Shown here: positions 30,268-40,100 of the stretch, one piece after another
How the letters are laid out: every line of letters starts with the position of its first letter
How positions within the stretch are numbered: position 1 is the first letter of the stretch
Assembly: GCA_030581615.1 (NCBI GenBank)
Contig: JAKTTT010000013.1
Coordinates: 310,001 to 374,000, forward strand
DNA length: 64,000 bases
Direction of reading: 5' to 3'
Origin: Alloascoidea africana
Taxonomy: Eukaryota; Ascomycota; Alloascoideomycetes; Alloascoideales; Alloascoideaceae
Translations under genes and position numbers: made by a program
The notes under the pieces: generated by a model
Told to the model about the DNA's origin: nothing
The model's database searches: none
Seen by the model: the letters and a program-made list of their open reading frames with translations, nothing else

Positions 30268-33200
30268 TTAGTCCCACCCGTAAATCAATTGTTTCACTTC
30301 TCCAAAGTCATTTGCATCCACAAACTCCTCATAGCCGCCTTTGACCTCGTCATCGTACACAATAGCAGGTAGCTTTTTGCCTTTTTGAACACCTTGCCAT
30401 TTCCAAACACGTTTGTGTTTGTCATCCGTTGATATGTCAATAGGTTTAAACTCGATCTTGTTTGCTCTGAGGATTGTTGCCATTCGGTTTGTGTGTGAAA
30501 TTAACTGTACCCCCCCTCCCGCTAATGTCGTGTAGAGATACACTGTTGGATCATCAGGAATGTACTTTTCTTCTGAAGAACCCGCGACCTTGGTATCAGC
30601 AGAAACAGCTGGTGTTTCTGTCGCTGGCTTGGAAGAATCCTTATCGGACACTGAGGCAGATGTACTTGAAGCGGATGCAGGCTCGATGCTTTCTTTACTA
30701 ATCTCTAGAGGTGACTCCTTTTCTGATTTCTCGGTTTGGGCTTCATCAACTTTTGAGCTTATGTCTTTTTCTGCTTCATCCTTAAGCTTTTCAGTCTTTG
30801 TATTATCGCTAGGGGCTTCGGTTTCGGCCTTTGGTTCCGTTTTAGACTCCTTTGCAATTGATTTTTCAGTGTTGACAACCTCCGGGTTTGAGCTCTCAGT
30901 CTTTACCTCTGATTTCTTCTCTTGCTTATCTTCTTCAGGAATTTGCCTTGCCACCTCAGACTCAGTTTTCTCAGAAACCTTCCCAGACTTAACAGAAGCC
31001 GAGTCCGCTTTTTCTTCTTCAGGTGCGCTCTCTTTTTCCTTCTTGTCAGTTAAAGCTGCATAAGAGACCGAGGCCGCTTCTTCAGCTTTCGTGGTATTTT
31101 CCTTCTCAGCCACAGCTGGCGTATCTTCAGAACCCTCTGTTTTCAAAGTATTAGACTCGACAACAGGCTCTTTGGTTTCTTCTACGACAGAATCTGAAAC
31201 AACCTCTTTCTTGTCATCTTTAGGAACTTCTTTGTTATCTTCTACAACAGTTTCTGAAACAAACTCTCTCTTATGATGATGATCATCATCTTTAGAAAAC
31301 TCTCCTTTGACTTCTACTACAGCTGATTCCTCAACACCCTTCTTTTCATCAATTTTAGAAACTTTGTCGTCAATTTCAGTAGCTTCATCAGTTGATTCGA
31401 CCGTACTAGCCAGTGAGCCTTTTGCTTCCTCAACATCCAACGGCTCTGCGATTTCTGTGGGTTTGGTCTCAATAGGTTCATGCTTAAATGTTGCTTCCTT
31501 GGTCGCAACCGTTGGCTCCGGTTCAGCTTGCAATGGCTTTTCCTCTTCCTCTGACTTTGTCTTGGGGGTATCAACATCCTTGGGCTCAGGTGATATTTCA
31601 TCCTCAGTAACTTTTGATTCGGATTCAGTTTCTAAAGGTACTTCTTTATCACCCTTCTCTATCACTCCCAAATCTTTTGGTTCTGGTTGCAAGTCGTTTC
31701 CAGCAACACTTGGCTCAGGCTTAGCTTCCAAAGGCTCTTCTTTTTCAGTAGATCCGTTCTTGCTGACGTCTAATGCTTCAGTTTCCAAGTCAACTTCCTT
31801 CTCGACATTTTTTGACTCAAATTCGGTTTTCAAAGGCATTTCCTTTTCCGTAGGCTCATTCTTCTCAGGCTCAGGTGCTGGAATCTCTTTCTTCTCCACA
31901 TCCAAAGACGCCGGCGTTTGCATTTCTGGTTCTTCAGCTTTAAGAGCTTCAACAGGAACACTCTCTTTGTCTGCCTTTGCAGCCTTCAAATTTGAACGGC
32001 TTCTCGCCTTTTCCTTTGCCCTTAATAACTTTTCAGAAATGTTTTCCGTTCTAGCACTCTTCTCAGAATTCTCAACGCTCACAGGAACTTTGGGTCTTTG
32101 TTCCACTTGGTCTAGAGCCTTCTCGTAGGCCGCCAATTGTTCGGGAGATGCGGAGTCGAATCCAGACAAAAGAACGCCCTCCTGCTCCAATTCATTCCTA
32201 GTTGGCGTCTGACTATTTTCCTTCGTGTTTTTGCTCTGCTTGGGGCTGGGGGCTGGTTTGGTCAGGTTCTCTTCACGCTGCCTTTGCTCCGCAATTCGAT
32301 ACTCGTCGGGTACATGACTTTCTATAGGCGAGTGATGTAACAAGTCGTTATAACCGTTGGAGGGGATAGTGACCTTAGCAGATTTTGGCACGGCTGGTAC
32401 AGGAATCGATGGTGAGATTTGTTCATTGGGTTTGGGAACATCTATAGGCTCTGTATCCGCAAGAGTATTTGACTGAGGAGAGCTGGCAGCTTGCAGGGGA
32501 GTCGTCTCCTTGGCAATAGCAGCGTTTTTGGGGTCCTCCTTCGGGAGGTCCGTAGGAAAGGAAGTGAAATAGTCCTTTTGAGAATCCATCAAAGCGGCTG
32601 CCTCCGCGTCAGACGAGATCAAAGCCCCCTGGGCCTCCAGTTGTTCAACTGTTGGGGTCCTCAACCGCTCCATGGTGTCTAGGTTAAAGCCCAAACTGCC
32701 GCCGGTGAGTTCAATCGAGCTCCGCAGCTGGTCGGCAATACTGCTCTTTGGAGTCTTGGAAGCCTCGTGCAAGCTAAGATTCAAGGAACTTGTTTGGATG
32801 CCCTGCTCCATACCGGGAGTAACAGCGATGAGGGTTTCCTGGCCGTCCTCTGTTTGAATCGTACGATTTCTGTCGTCCATAGTGGGCTCTGTGCTAGTGC
32901 TAGTATTGGTCTTGGTGCTAATTTCGGCTGCTGGGGTCTTGGCTGGGTTTGTGCTGTTTACTTTTGAAATGGAGCTGGAGGAAGAAGTCGAGTCCTGTGA
33001 CGGAAGGGAGGGCCCGGTGCTGGACACGGTACCGGTCTGGGACAAAAGACCCGCAGAACTGGAGACGGTTCTACGGGGGTCCAGAGACCGAGGACCCGGT
33101 TCATCGCTGCTGGAGCCGGCGGTCGACGCGGTGAGGCTGGGATCAAGACTCTTCAGCTTGAGCGGATTCAGGTCCTTGGGCTTGCGATCCCGACCCTGGT

Positions 33201-33636
33201 CCTCCTGCTCCTGCTCCTGCTCCTGCTCCTTTTCGCTCTCAAACACCGTCTCCGGAACAGTGGCAGACGTGGGCGTTATACCCGAGCCTGAGCTGGGACC
33301 GTGTCCTCCCGGTTGTAAGCTTAGGCCGCTAGAGCCTCGTCCTACATTAGGTCCCGGGCCTGGCTTCGAGGTGACAGGGGTCACAGGAAGCGACCCTGTG
33401 AGGTTATTGTTGAGAATTGGAACACTGGAGCTGCGATTTATCTGTCGGCCGATCGAAGGCGATAACAGCGATGAAAGGCCTCTTCTCGAACGCTTTGAAA
33501 TAGTCAACTCGGGCAGTTTAGGTTTCGAGGTAGTTGGCGTGGAGTTTGAAGTAGACTTTGAACGGGGCCGTGTCCTGGCACTCTGGCCACCCTGGCCGCC
33601 ATGACCTTGGTTGGATTTCGAGACTTTGTTGCCCAT
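30268..33636 (-). CDS. N-myristoylation-type protein with SH3BGRL-like C-terminus
   Basis: 1122 residues from an ATG at 33636. It begins MGNKVSKS, which fits the N-myristoylation consensus (Gly2, Ser6, basic residues after), so it may sit on the plasma or endosomal membrane. Residues 10-1020 are low-complexity and disordered: first Ser/Pro/Gly-rich with a Gln-Glu repeat, then about 600 residues of Lys/Glu-rich repeats. The last 95 residues (from VYLYTTLAGGGVQLISHTN) match the thioredoxin-fold SH3BGRL/glutaredoxin-like domain, with KIEFKPIDIS, GKKLPAIVYDDEVKGGYEEF and FGEVKQLIYGWD. There is no CxxC, as in SH3BGRL, so redox activity is unlikely. I do not recognise a named yeast orthologue. Long plus-strand ORFs opposite it are mirrors of its biased composition. 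Confidence 0.75.
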   Translation of the reverse strand: MGNKVSKSNQGHGGQGGQSARTRPRSKSTSNSTPTTSKPKLPELTISKRSRRGLSSLLSPSIGRQINRSSSVPILNNNLTGSLPVTPVTSKPGPGPNVGRGSSGLSLQPGGHGPSSGSGITPTSATVPETVFESEKEQEQEQEQEDQGRDRKPKDLNPLKLKSLDPSLTASTAGSSSDEPGPRSLDPRRTVSSSAGLLSQTGTVSSTGPSLPSQDSTSSSSSISKVNSTNPAKTPAAEISTKTNTSTSTEPTMDDRNRTIQTEDGQETLIAVTPGMEQGIQTSSLNLSLHEASKTPKSSIADQLRSSIELTGGSLGFNLDTMERLRTPTVEQLEAQGALISSDAEAAALMDSQKDYFTSFPTDLPKEDPKNAAIAKETTPLQAASSPQSNTLADTEPIDVPKPNEQISPSIPVPAVPKSAKVTIPSNGYNDLLHHSPIESHVPDEYRIAEQRQREENLTKPAPSPKQSKNTKENSQTPTRNELEQEGVLLSGFDSASPEQLAAYEKALDQVEQRPKVPVSVENSEKSARTENISEKLLRAKEKARSRSNLKAAKADKESVPVEALKAEEPEMQTPASLDVEKKEIPAPEPEKNEPTEKEMPLKTEFESKNVEKEVDLETEALDVSKNGSTEKEEPLEAKPEPSVAGNDLQPEPKDLGVIEKGDKEVPLETESESKVTEDEISPEPKDVDTPKTKSEEEEKPLQAEPEPTVATKEATFKHEPIETKPTEIAEPLDVEEAKGSLASTVESTDEATEIDDKVSKIDEKKGVEESAVVEVKGEFSKDDDHHHKREFVSETVVEDNKEVPKDDKKEVVSDSVVEETKEPVVESNTLKTEGSEDTPAVAEKENTTKAEEAASVSYAALTDKKEKESAPEEEKADSASVKSGKVSEKTESEVARQIPEEDKQEKKSEVKTESSNPEVVNTEKSIAKESKTEPKAETEAPSDNTKTEKLKDEAEKDISSKVDEAQTEKSEKESPLEISKESIEPASASSTSASVSDKDSSKPATETPAVSADTKVAGSSEEKYIPDDPTVYLYTTLAGGGVQLISHTNRMATILRANKIEFKPIDISTDDKHKRVWKWQGVQKGKKLPAIVYDDEVKGGYEEFVDANDFGEVKQLIYGWD
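33202..33230. repeat. CTCCTG hexamer repeat
   Basis: Four to five CTCCTG units, read on the coding strand as the alternating Gln-Glu run of the myristoylation-type protein. Confidence 0.75.
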
Positions 33637-35012
33637 TTAGAAACAGAGTGGACAGGCCGGACTAGATGAGGAGTAGAGGTATTCGAAAGGGAAGGAGAAG
33701 AGAAAAGAATGAGAAGGAGAAGAAGGAGGTGAAGCACACAATTGTTCGTGGTGCTGTATATGCCGCTAAACGTTCAGGCGTTTAGAGTATGTGGATACTC
33801 ACTCTCATGTTCTTTCCTTCGCTGGCAAACCCTCACTGTTTCGAAGCATCTGCTGCTGAGAATTTGCGGGCGGCTCGGTAGAGACGCGCATTTTCATCCG
33901 TACTGATTACCTTGGTAAGGAGAAGGGAGTGCTGGGATACCCAGGATGATACTTTGTGGTACTTAAGGCACCACCTTTTTCGGCCGTGGCATATTAGCCT
34001 GCTCGGATCTAAACATTACGCATTCCCACTTGTGGTTAAGTTCATGTTAATGCTTCTTTCCATCTGGTCACTGCAGCTGCCAGATGAAGTGCTTTAGGAT
34101 CAGTCTTTCGGGAGCTGGAGATAATAGTAAGAATGCATTGTGATAGGCGGGAGCGCGAGCACGGGCTTGTACGAGAATCATTTTTTGAAAAATCCCGAAT
34201 ACTCCAGATTTACACAGTTTTCCAATTTCTATCTATGGCTGCTGTAGGTTGGATTCTGCCTCAAACTAAGGACCCAGACCGGCCATTAAACTATAGGCTT
34301 TGTGGAGATGGAGAAACACTCGCTCCTATGCGCTTGTCTAGCACCAAGACTTTGAGCACATGCTCCTGCCCAATTTTGCATGGTTATCGGTCAGATACGA
34401 ACTTCTCTAATCTGAGACCAAGTCCAAAAAACACCTACCAGCAAAAACAAAATTTGGTGGAAATAATTCTTGTCTACTGTATCTGCCTTTGAATCTTTTA
34501 AGCTTAGTACAGTTTGTATGCAATAAACTTCTATTGTCTATTCTGGACTAGTTCAAAACCACTCTGCATTTCCACAACATCTTCTTCTACAACAATTCTC
34601 ATTTGCTTTGACTACCTGGAAAAACAGCTACTTGCAACTACCGTCAATAGGCCAGCCATGAGACATGTCTTCATCCAAGTGTCCACTGTTGGCCTAGTTC
34701 GTGGCTGATTCGCCTCCTGCTCAAGCAGAAATCCCAGTTCTAGTTAAACATGAGACTTAAAAACGGCATCGCCCTAGTCCTAGACATTGACAGCAAACAA
34801 CTTCCTCGGAATCCTCTGAACTTTGCGAATTGTGCCCTTGCCCGTTCCACCAGCCCGACCCAGCTTAGCTAATATTTCAGGCACACGTGACCCGCGTGGA
34901 TCAATGGGGAAGGACATATATTCCCCGGCCTGGGATAAGTACTGCGAGCCAGGACTCATTCAAGACAAGCGCCAGCAGAGAAACAGAGAACAGCGCCAGC
35001 GGAGTATATTCA
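33637..35012. other. Divergent intergenic region
   Basis: 1376 bp between divergent genes. A 119-codon plus-strand frame at 34133-34492 has no recognisable motif and no clear splice partner. The MCP2-proximal part has a long open leader without a better ATG. Nothing else recognised. Confidence 0.5.
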
Positions 35013-36881
35013 ATGAATGTTATTCCTGTGGTGAAAAGGGCTCTCTGCGTTTCTGTACCTACAGGCCTTAGAGCTTCGGTGTGGTATGGGAGCAACGCGG
35101 CAACAACCGGGTGGAGTTTTTCGAGATCTTCAGCAACGATTTGGCAAAAGAAAAGCGACTCACGGTTTCAAAGCTATGGAGCAAAGCGGTTTTACTCATC
35201 ATCAAGACCTACTTTTGAGCAAGGCGAAACCGAGCATAGATCCGACAAAGGTAATAATAGAAAGGGAAAGAAATCGACCGGAAAAACACTGGCCCTTGTT
35301 GGTGGGGGTGGAGGAACACTACTCGCTGCTGGGCTAGCTTTAACAACCGATGACGTTACCCAAGTAGGAAGACACGCTTATCTCACAACAGGACGAGTCG
35401 CAGTTGTTACAGTAGCGACTGTGGAGTGCTTTCTCAAGTATAGGAAAACCTTGGATGCAAAATACGAGTCTAAAGAGGCTAGACAAGTAGCTCTAGCGAA
35501 ATGTCACAAAGAATGTGCCGAAATTACTCTGAATGCCCTTGCAAAAAATGGTGGAATCTACATCAAACTAGGCCAACACATTTCAGCAATGACCTATCTG
35601 TTCCCGCCTGAATGGACCGAGACAATGACCCCGCTGCAAAATAGGTGTCCAGAGTCCTCTTTAGAAGATATTGCAAACATGTTTTTAAAGGATACAGGGT
35701 CCAAGTTGGAAGACGTTTTCAGCTCTTTTGATCCGAAGCCTATAGGAACTGCCTCGCTAGCACAAGTTCATAGAGCAACTTTGCGTGAAACTGGCGAGGA
35801 AGTAGCTGTTAAAGTTCAACATCCTTCTTTGGAAGAGTTTGTTCCTCTTGACGTGTGGCTCACCAGTGAGGTCTTCAAGGCCATGTACAAAGTATTCCCC
35901 GAATACCCTCTGACATGGCTCGGAGATGAGCTTCAGTCCTCGATTTATGTCGAGCTTGATTTTACAGAGGAGGCGAAAAACGCACAGAAAACGGCCAAGT
36001 ATTTTAAACAGTATACAAGCCTCACTGCTTTGAGAATTCCCAAAATCATCTCTGCAAGGCCCAGAATTTTGATAATGGAGTTTGTGGGAGGTGCGAGACC
36101 AGACGATTTGGAATACTTGAAAGAGCACTCAATCTCAAGAGCTGAACTTAGCGCCTGTTTCTCTCATATCTTTAACAACATGATCTTTACCCCCGGAGTT
36201 GGCGTTCACTGCGACCCTCATGGCGGTAATATTGCAATCAGAGCTTTATCACCCAGCGAAAGAAGGGCTAAAAAGTTTCCGTTCAACTTTGAGATCGTTC
36301 TGTACGACCACGGCCTCTATAGAGACGTCCCTCTCGATCTGCGACGGGACTACGCGCACTTTTGGCTAGCGCTTATCGATAAAGACGACGCTGCAATGAA
36401 GAAATACGCACAGCGCTTTGCTGGAATTACAGAGGAGCAGTTTCCCTTGCTCGCGGCCGCGATAACAGGACGCGATTTTGACCACGCAACAGGAGATGTC
36501 ACCTCAGCCCGCTCGCATACGGAAATTGACAATATGGCAGCTGCTTTGGCGGGAGGTGGCTTACTCACGGATCTCATGGGCCTCCTGGCCTCCATGCCCC
36601 GTATCGTACTGCTCATCATAAAGACAAACGACCTTACAAGACACTTGGATGAGAGTTTGAACAACCCTTTGGGTCCCCTACGGACTTTTTTGATCCTAGC
36701 AACATACTGCGCAAAGACGATTTACGAAGAACAAAAGGAAATGCTGGTTCAAAAGTACAAGGGCCAAGGATTCAGGTTTGGCAAGATTATCGATGAGATA
36801 AAAATATGGTGGTCCTATTTTAGAAGGGTGAACCAGTTGTATATATATGACTTGTCGCTTTATTTCGCCAGGCTGATTTAG
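35013..36881 (+). CDS. MCP2: Mitochondrial ABC1/ADCK-family atypical kinase Mcp2
   Basis: 622 residues from the ATG at 35013. The frame is open upstream to a GTG at 34887, but the residues from 35013 form a good presequence (MNVIPVVKRALCVSV, then RFYSSS). UbiB/ADCK motifs are present: YIKLGQHIS (the KxGQ motif, near residue 184), PIGTASLAQVHRA, VAVKVQHP, ELDFTEEAKNA, VHCDPHGGNI (near 399, catalytic Asp) and LYDHGLY (near 432). The DHG in place of DFG and the overall pattern match the ADCK1/Mcp2 subgroup rather than Coq8. Mcp2 is an inner mitochondrial membrane protein tied to lipid homeostasis in yeast. A Gly/Ala-rich hydrophobic stretch near residues 95-115 could be its membrane segment. Confidence 0.85.
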   Translation: MNVIPVVKRALCVSVPTGLRASVWYGSNAATTGWSFSRSSATIWQKKSDSRFQSYGAKRFYSSSRPTFEQGETEHRSDKGNNRKGKKSTGKTLALVGGGGGTLLAAGLALTTDDVTQVGRHAYLTTGRVAVVTVATVECFLKYRKTLDAKYESKEARQVALAKCHKECAEITLNALAKNGGIYIKLGQHISAMTYLFPPEWTETMTPLQNRCPESSLEDIANMFLKDTGSKLEDVFSSFDPKPIGTASLAQVHRATLRETGEEVAVKVQHPSLEEFVPLDVWLTSEVFKAMYKVFPEYPLTWLGDELQSSIYVELDFTEEAKNAQKTAKYFKQYTSLTALRIPKIISARPRILIMEFVGGARPDDLEYLKEHSISRAELSACFSHIFNNMIFTPGVGVHCDPHGGNIAIRALSPSERRAKKFPFNFEIVLYDHGLYRDVPLDLRRDYAHFWLALIDKDDAAMKKYAQRFAGITEEQFPLLAAAITGRDFDHATGDVTSARSHTEIDNMAAALAGGGLLTDLMGLLASMPRIVLLIIKTNDLTRHLDESLNNPLGPLRTFLILATYCAKTIYEEQKEMLVQKYKGQGFRFGKIIDEIKIWWSYFRRVNQLYIYDLSLYFARLI

Positions 36882-36975
36882 ATTAGTCCAGTTTAGTATT
36901 GCCATTTAGCTTTTATACATGTTCTCATAGGGTGTTGGGGTGACCCGGATTTGGCAGTTGGTGGTCGGCGATCAA

Positions 36976-36984
36976 TATATAAAA
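36976..36984 (+). promoter_or_regulatory. TATA box of LYS2
   Basis: TATATAAAA, 220 bp before the LYS2 ATG and well placed for a start of transcription near 37020-37040. Confidence 0.6.
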
Positions 36985-37069
36985 GCTCCCAGTTCGGACC
37001 TAACAAATTTGGAAACCTTCGATTTAGAACAGTCTCTCCTCTATTTCGATTGATCGCTCCTCTTTAACT

Positions 37070-37189
37070 GTAAGTTTTAAACGAAACTGTCTGGATCTGG
37101 AAGTCCCAAATCTCATGTTTCTGCTGTTCAATCTTTCTCTCTGTGCCTGCTCTTCAGCTCATCTAATCATATCGAGAAATCTCATCTAG
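37070..37189 (+). other. Candidate 5'-UTR intron of LYS2
   Basis: A consensus GTAAGT donor at 37070 is followed by a CATCTAATC branch-like site and a CATCTAG acceptor ending at 37189, six bases before the ATG. Length is 120 nt. Since it is non-coding, homology cannot confirm it. Confidence 0.45.
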
Positions 37190-37195
37190 AGAAGT

Positions 37196-40100
37196 ATGAC
37201 TCAACCATCATCGTCAATTATGGAGAACGTTACGCTCTCTGTTCTTCCTCATGACTACCGGAGAACAGTAAGCAGTAAAGTCGTAGAGGCTTCACTCTCC
37301 TTGAAATCTTCCAGTTCTATTGCTACTGCCGCCGTTATTGGTGGATCCGGTGAGTCATCCTTGGCAACGTTTCTCGCTGCGCTCACCGTGCTCATCTTCA
37401 GATACACTGGTGATGAGGATATTCTTATTGGGAGTAGCGTCAATGGACAAGGAATTGTTCTGAGATCTGATGTTTCGGCCGCAATTCCGTTCAAGCAGGT
37501 GTTAGACTCGGTCAACTCGCAGATCAAGCAGCGTCTGGAAGACAACGTTTCTTACGAGGAACTAGCTAAATACGGAGGACCACTGTTTAAGGTTTCTCTA
37601 GAGCACCATTCAAGCAAAGGTGCGGAGGCCAAAGCAGTGTTTGAACCTGTAAAGGGGACAGTAAAAGACATTGCCATTTTCTTCAACACAGATGGAGAAG
37701 AGTTGGTATTGGAATTCCATTACAACTGCTTGCTTATGAAAAAAGACAGAATACAGATCATGGGAGAGCAACTTTTCCAGATCATAGAAACTGGTACTGT
37801 GGATCCTAACATCAAGATCGGTTCGATCAGCCTTATCACAAAATCTCAGGACAAACTTCCCGATCCAACAGTCGACCTGAACTGGTCCGGGTTCCGAGGC
37901 GCAATTCATGACATTTTTGCCCAGAACGCAGCCAAGTTCCCCGAAAGAAACTGCGTTGTGGAGACACGAAGCGGCGGCTCTGACGTTGTCTTCTCTTATA
38001 AACAGATAAACGAAGCCACGAACGTTGTTTCCCACTTTTTGAACAAGACCGGGGTCAAACTGGGCGACGTAGTTGTGATCTATGCCTCGAGGTCGGTCGA
38101 CCTTGTTGTAGCGATCATTGGTGTTTTGAAGGCAGGCGCAACTTTCTCTGTAATTGATCCTGCCTATCCTCCCGCTCGTCAAAATGTCTATCTCCAGGTT
38201 GCACAGCCTAAAGGTCTCATTGTGCTGCAGAAAGCTGGAAGTCTCGACCCGCTGGTAGTTGACTACATCAAGGAAAAGACTCCGATACACACACAGATCC
38301 CAGCGCTTAAGGTACAAGACGATGGATCTCTGGTAGGCGGCCTTGTGGAAGGCTCTGACGTTTTGGCACCCTATGCTACGTTTAAGGACAAAGAATTGGG
38401 AGTCCTGGTTGGACCGGACTCTACGCCTACATTGGCTTTTACAAGTGGAACAGAGGGCCTTCCAAAGGGTGTCAGAGGTCGACACTTTTCCCTCACATAC
38501 TACTTCCCTTGGATGGCAGAGACTTTTGGACTTGGCGAGAATGACAAATTTACCATGTTGTCTGGAATCGCACACGATCCTATACAGAGAGACATTTTTA
38601 CTCCTTTGTTTCTGGGTGCCCAGCTGTTGGTCCCCACAGCTGAGGATATAGGGACACCAGGAAGGTTGGCAGAGTGGATGGATCAATACAAAGCCACAGT
38701 GACCCATTTGACTCCTGCCATGGGCCAGTTGTTGGCAGCCCACGCGACACACGAATTTCCATCTTTGCACCATGCTTTTTTCGTCGGAGATGTTCTTACA
38801 ACTCGGGATTGTAGACGTCTACAGAACCTGGCTACAAACGTGAACATTGTCAACATGTACGGAACCACAGAGACACAGAGATCGGTTTCCTACTTTGAAC
38901 TTCCTTCGCGAACACAGGACTCTGGATTTCTAGACTCACAAAAGGATACAATTCCAGCTGGTTCGGGAATGTTGAACGTGCAGCTAATCGTTGTAAATAG
39001 ATTTGACCGCTCTCAGAGATGCGGAGTCGGAGAGGCCGGCGAAGTCTACGTTAGAGCAGGTGGTCTCGCAGAGGGTTACCTGCAATTGCCTGATATGACA
39101 GCTGAAAAGTTTGTTACAAATTGGTACACAGACCCCGAAAAATGGAGCGAGCTTGATGCAAAGTTGGATAAGGGAGAGACATGGAGAAAGCACTGGTTTG
39201 GCCCAAGAGACAGACTTTACCGAACTGGTGATTTGGGCAGATACCTGCCAGATGGAAATGTTGAAGTCTCAGGCCGTGCTGACGACCAGGTCAAGATTCG
39301 AGGTTTTAGAATCGAACTTGGCGAAATCAACACTCATCTTTCCAGACACCCCTCAGTCAGAGAGAACGTCACTTTGGTCAAGAAGGATCAAAACCAGGAC
39401 TCCATTCTGGTGGCCTATATTGTCCCCAATACGCAAATTGAGGATGAGAAGAAATATACCCAGGAGCTCAAAGCGCATTTGGCGAAGTCTCTCGCGTCAT
39501 ATGCCATTCCCTCTCTGTTTGTCTTTCTTAAAAAGTTTCCTCTGAATCCAAATGGCAAAATCGACAAGCCCAAGCTGCCCTTCCCATTGCAGGATCTCGC
39601 TGCTACACCAGGACCCGAATCCGAGGGTGAGTTTACCGAGGCGGAAGCACAAATAAGAGATTTGTTACGGGACGTTGTTTCAGTTCCTATAACCAGAGAA
39701 TCACACTTTTTTGAAGACCTGGGTGGTCATTCTCTTAGTGCGACCAAGCTAATCTTCAAGCTTCGAAACGCTTACAAGAGGAACATTGAACTGAACTTTT
39801 TATACAAGTACCCTACCGTTGCCCAGATTGCAAAGGCATTGGGCGAAGGAGAGTTGATTCTTAAACCAGGACAAAATCCATCAGAAACTTTGACTGCAGA
39901 AAATGAAGTAGACTATGCCGCGGATGCAAAACAACTGTGTCAGACCCAGTTGAGACCGGCTTTCAAAGCATCTTCAGGTAAAACCAAGACTGTTCTAGTC
40001 ACCGGAACCACTGGATTCTTGGGAAGCTATATTGTACGGGACCTGCTCAGAAGAAAGGAACCAGTCAAAGTGATCGCACATGTAAGGGCGAAAACGGAGG

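Larger units (their letters stand above)
36882..37195. promoter_or_regulatory. LYS2 promoter and leader
   Basis: 314 bp between MCP2 and LYS2, both plus-strand. It holds a strong TATA box at 36976-36984 and, in the leader, a candidate 5'-UTR intron (37070-37189). No Lys14-type or perfect Gcn4 site was seen. Confidence 0.55.

Noticed and set aside
31307-33604. Plus-strand frames of 273 and 240 codons opposite the myristoylation-type gene
   Set aside because: Ser/Val/Leu-rich mirrors of a Lys/Glu- and Ser/Pro-rich repetitive coding strand.
37610-38773. 387-codon minus-strand frame opposite LYS2
   Set aside because: Shadow of the conserved LYS2 adenylation domain; cysteine-rich, motif-free product.
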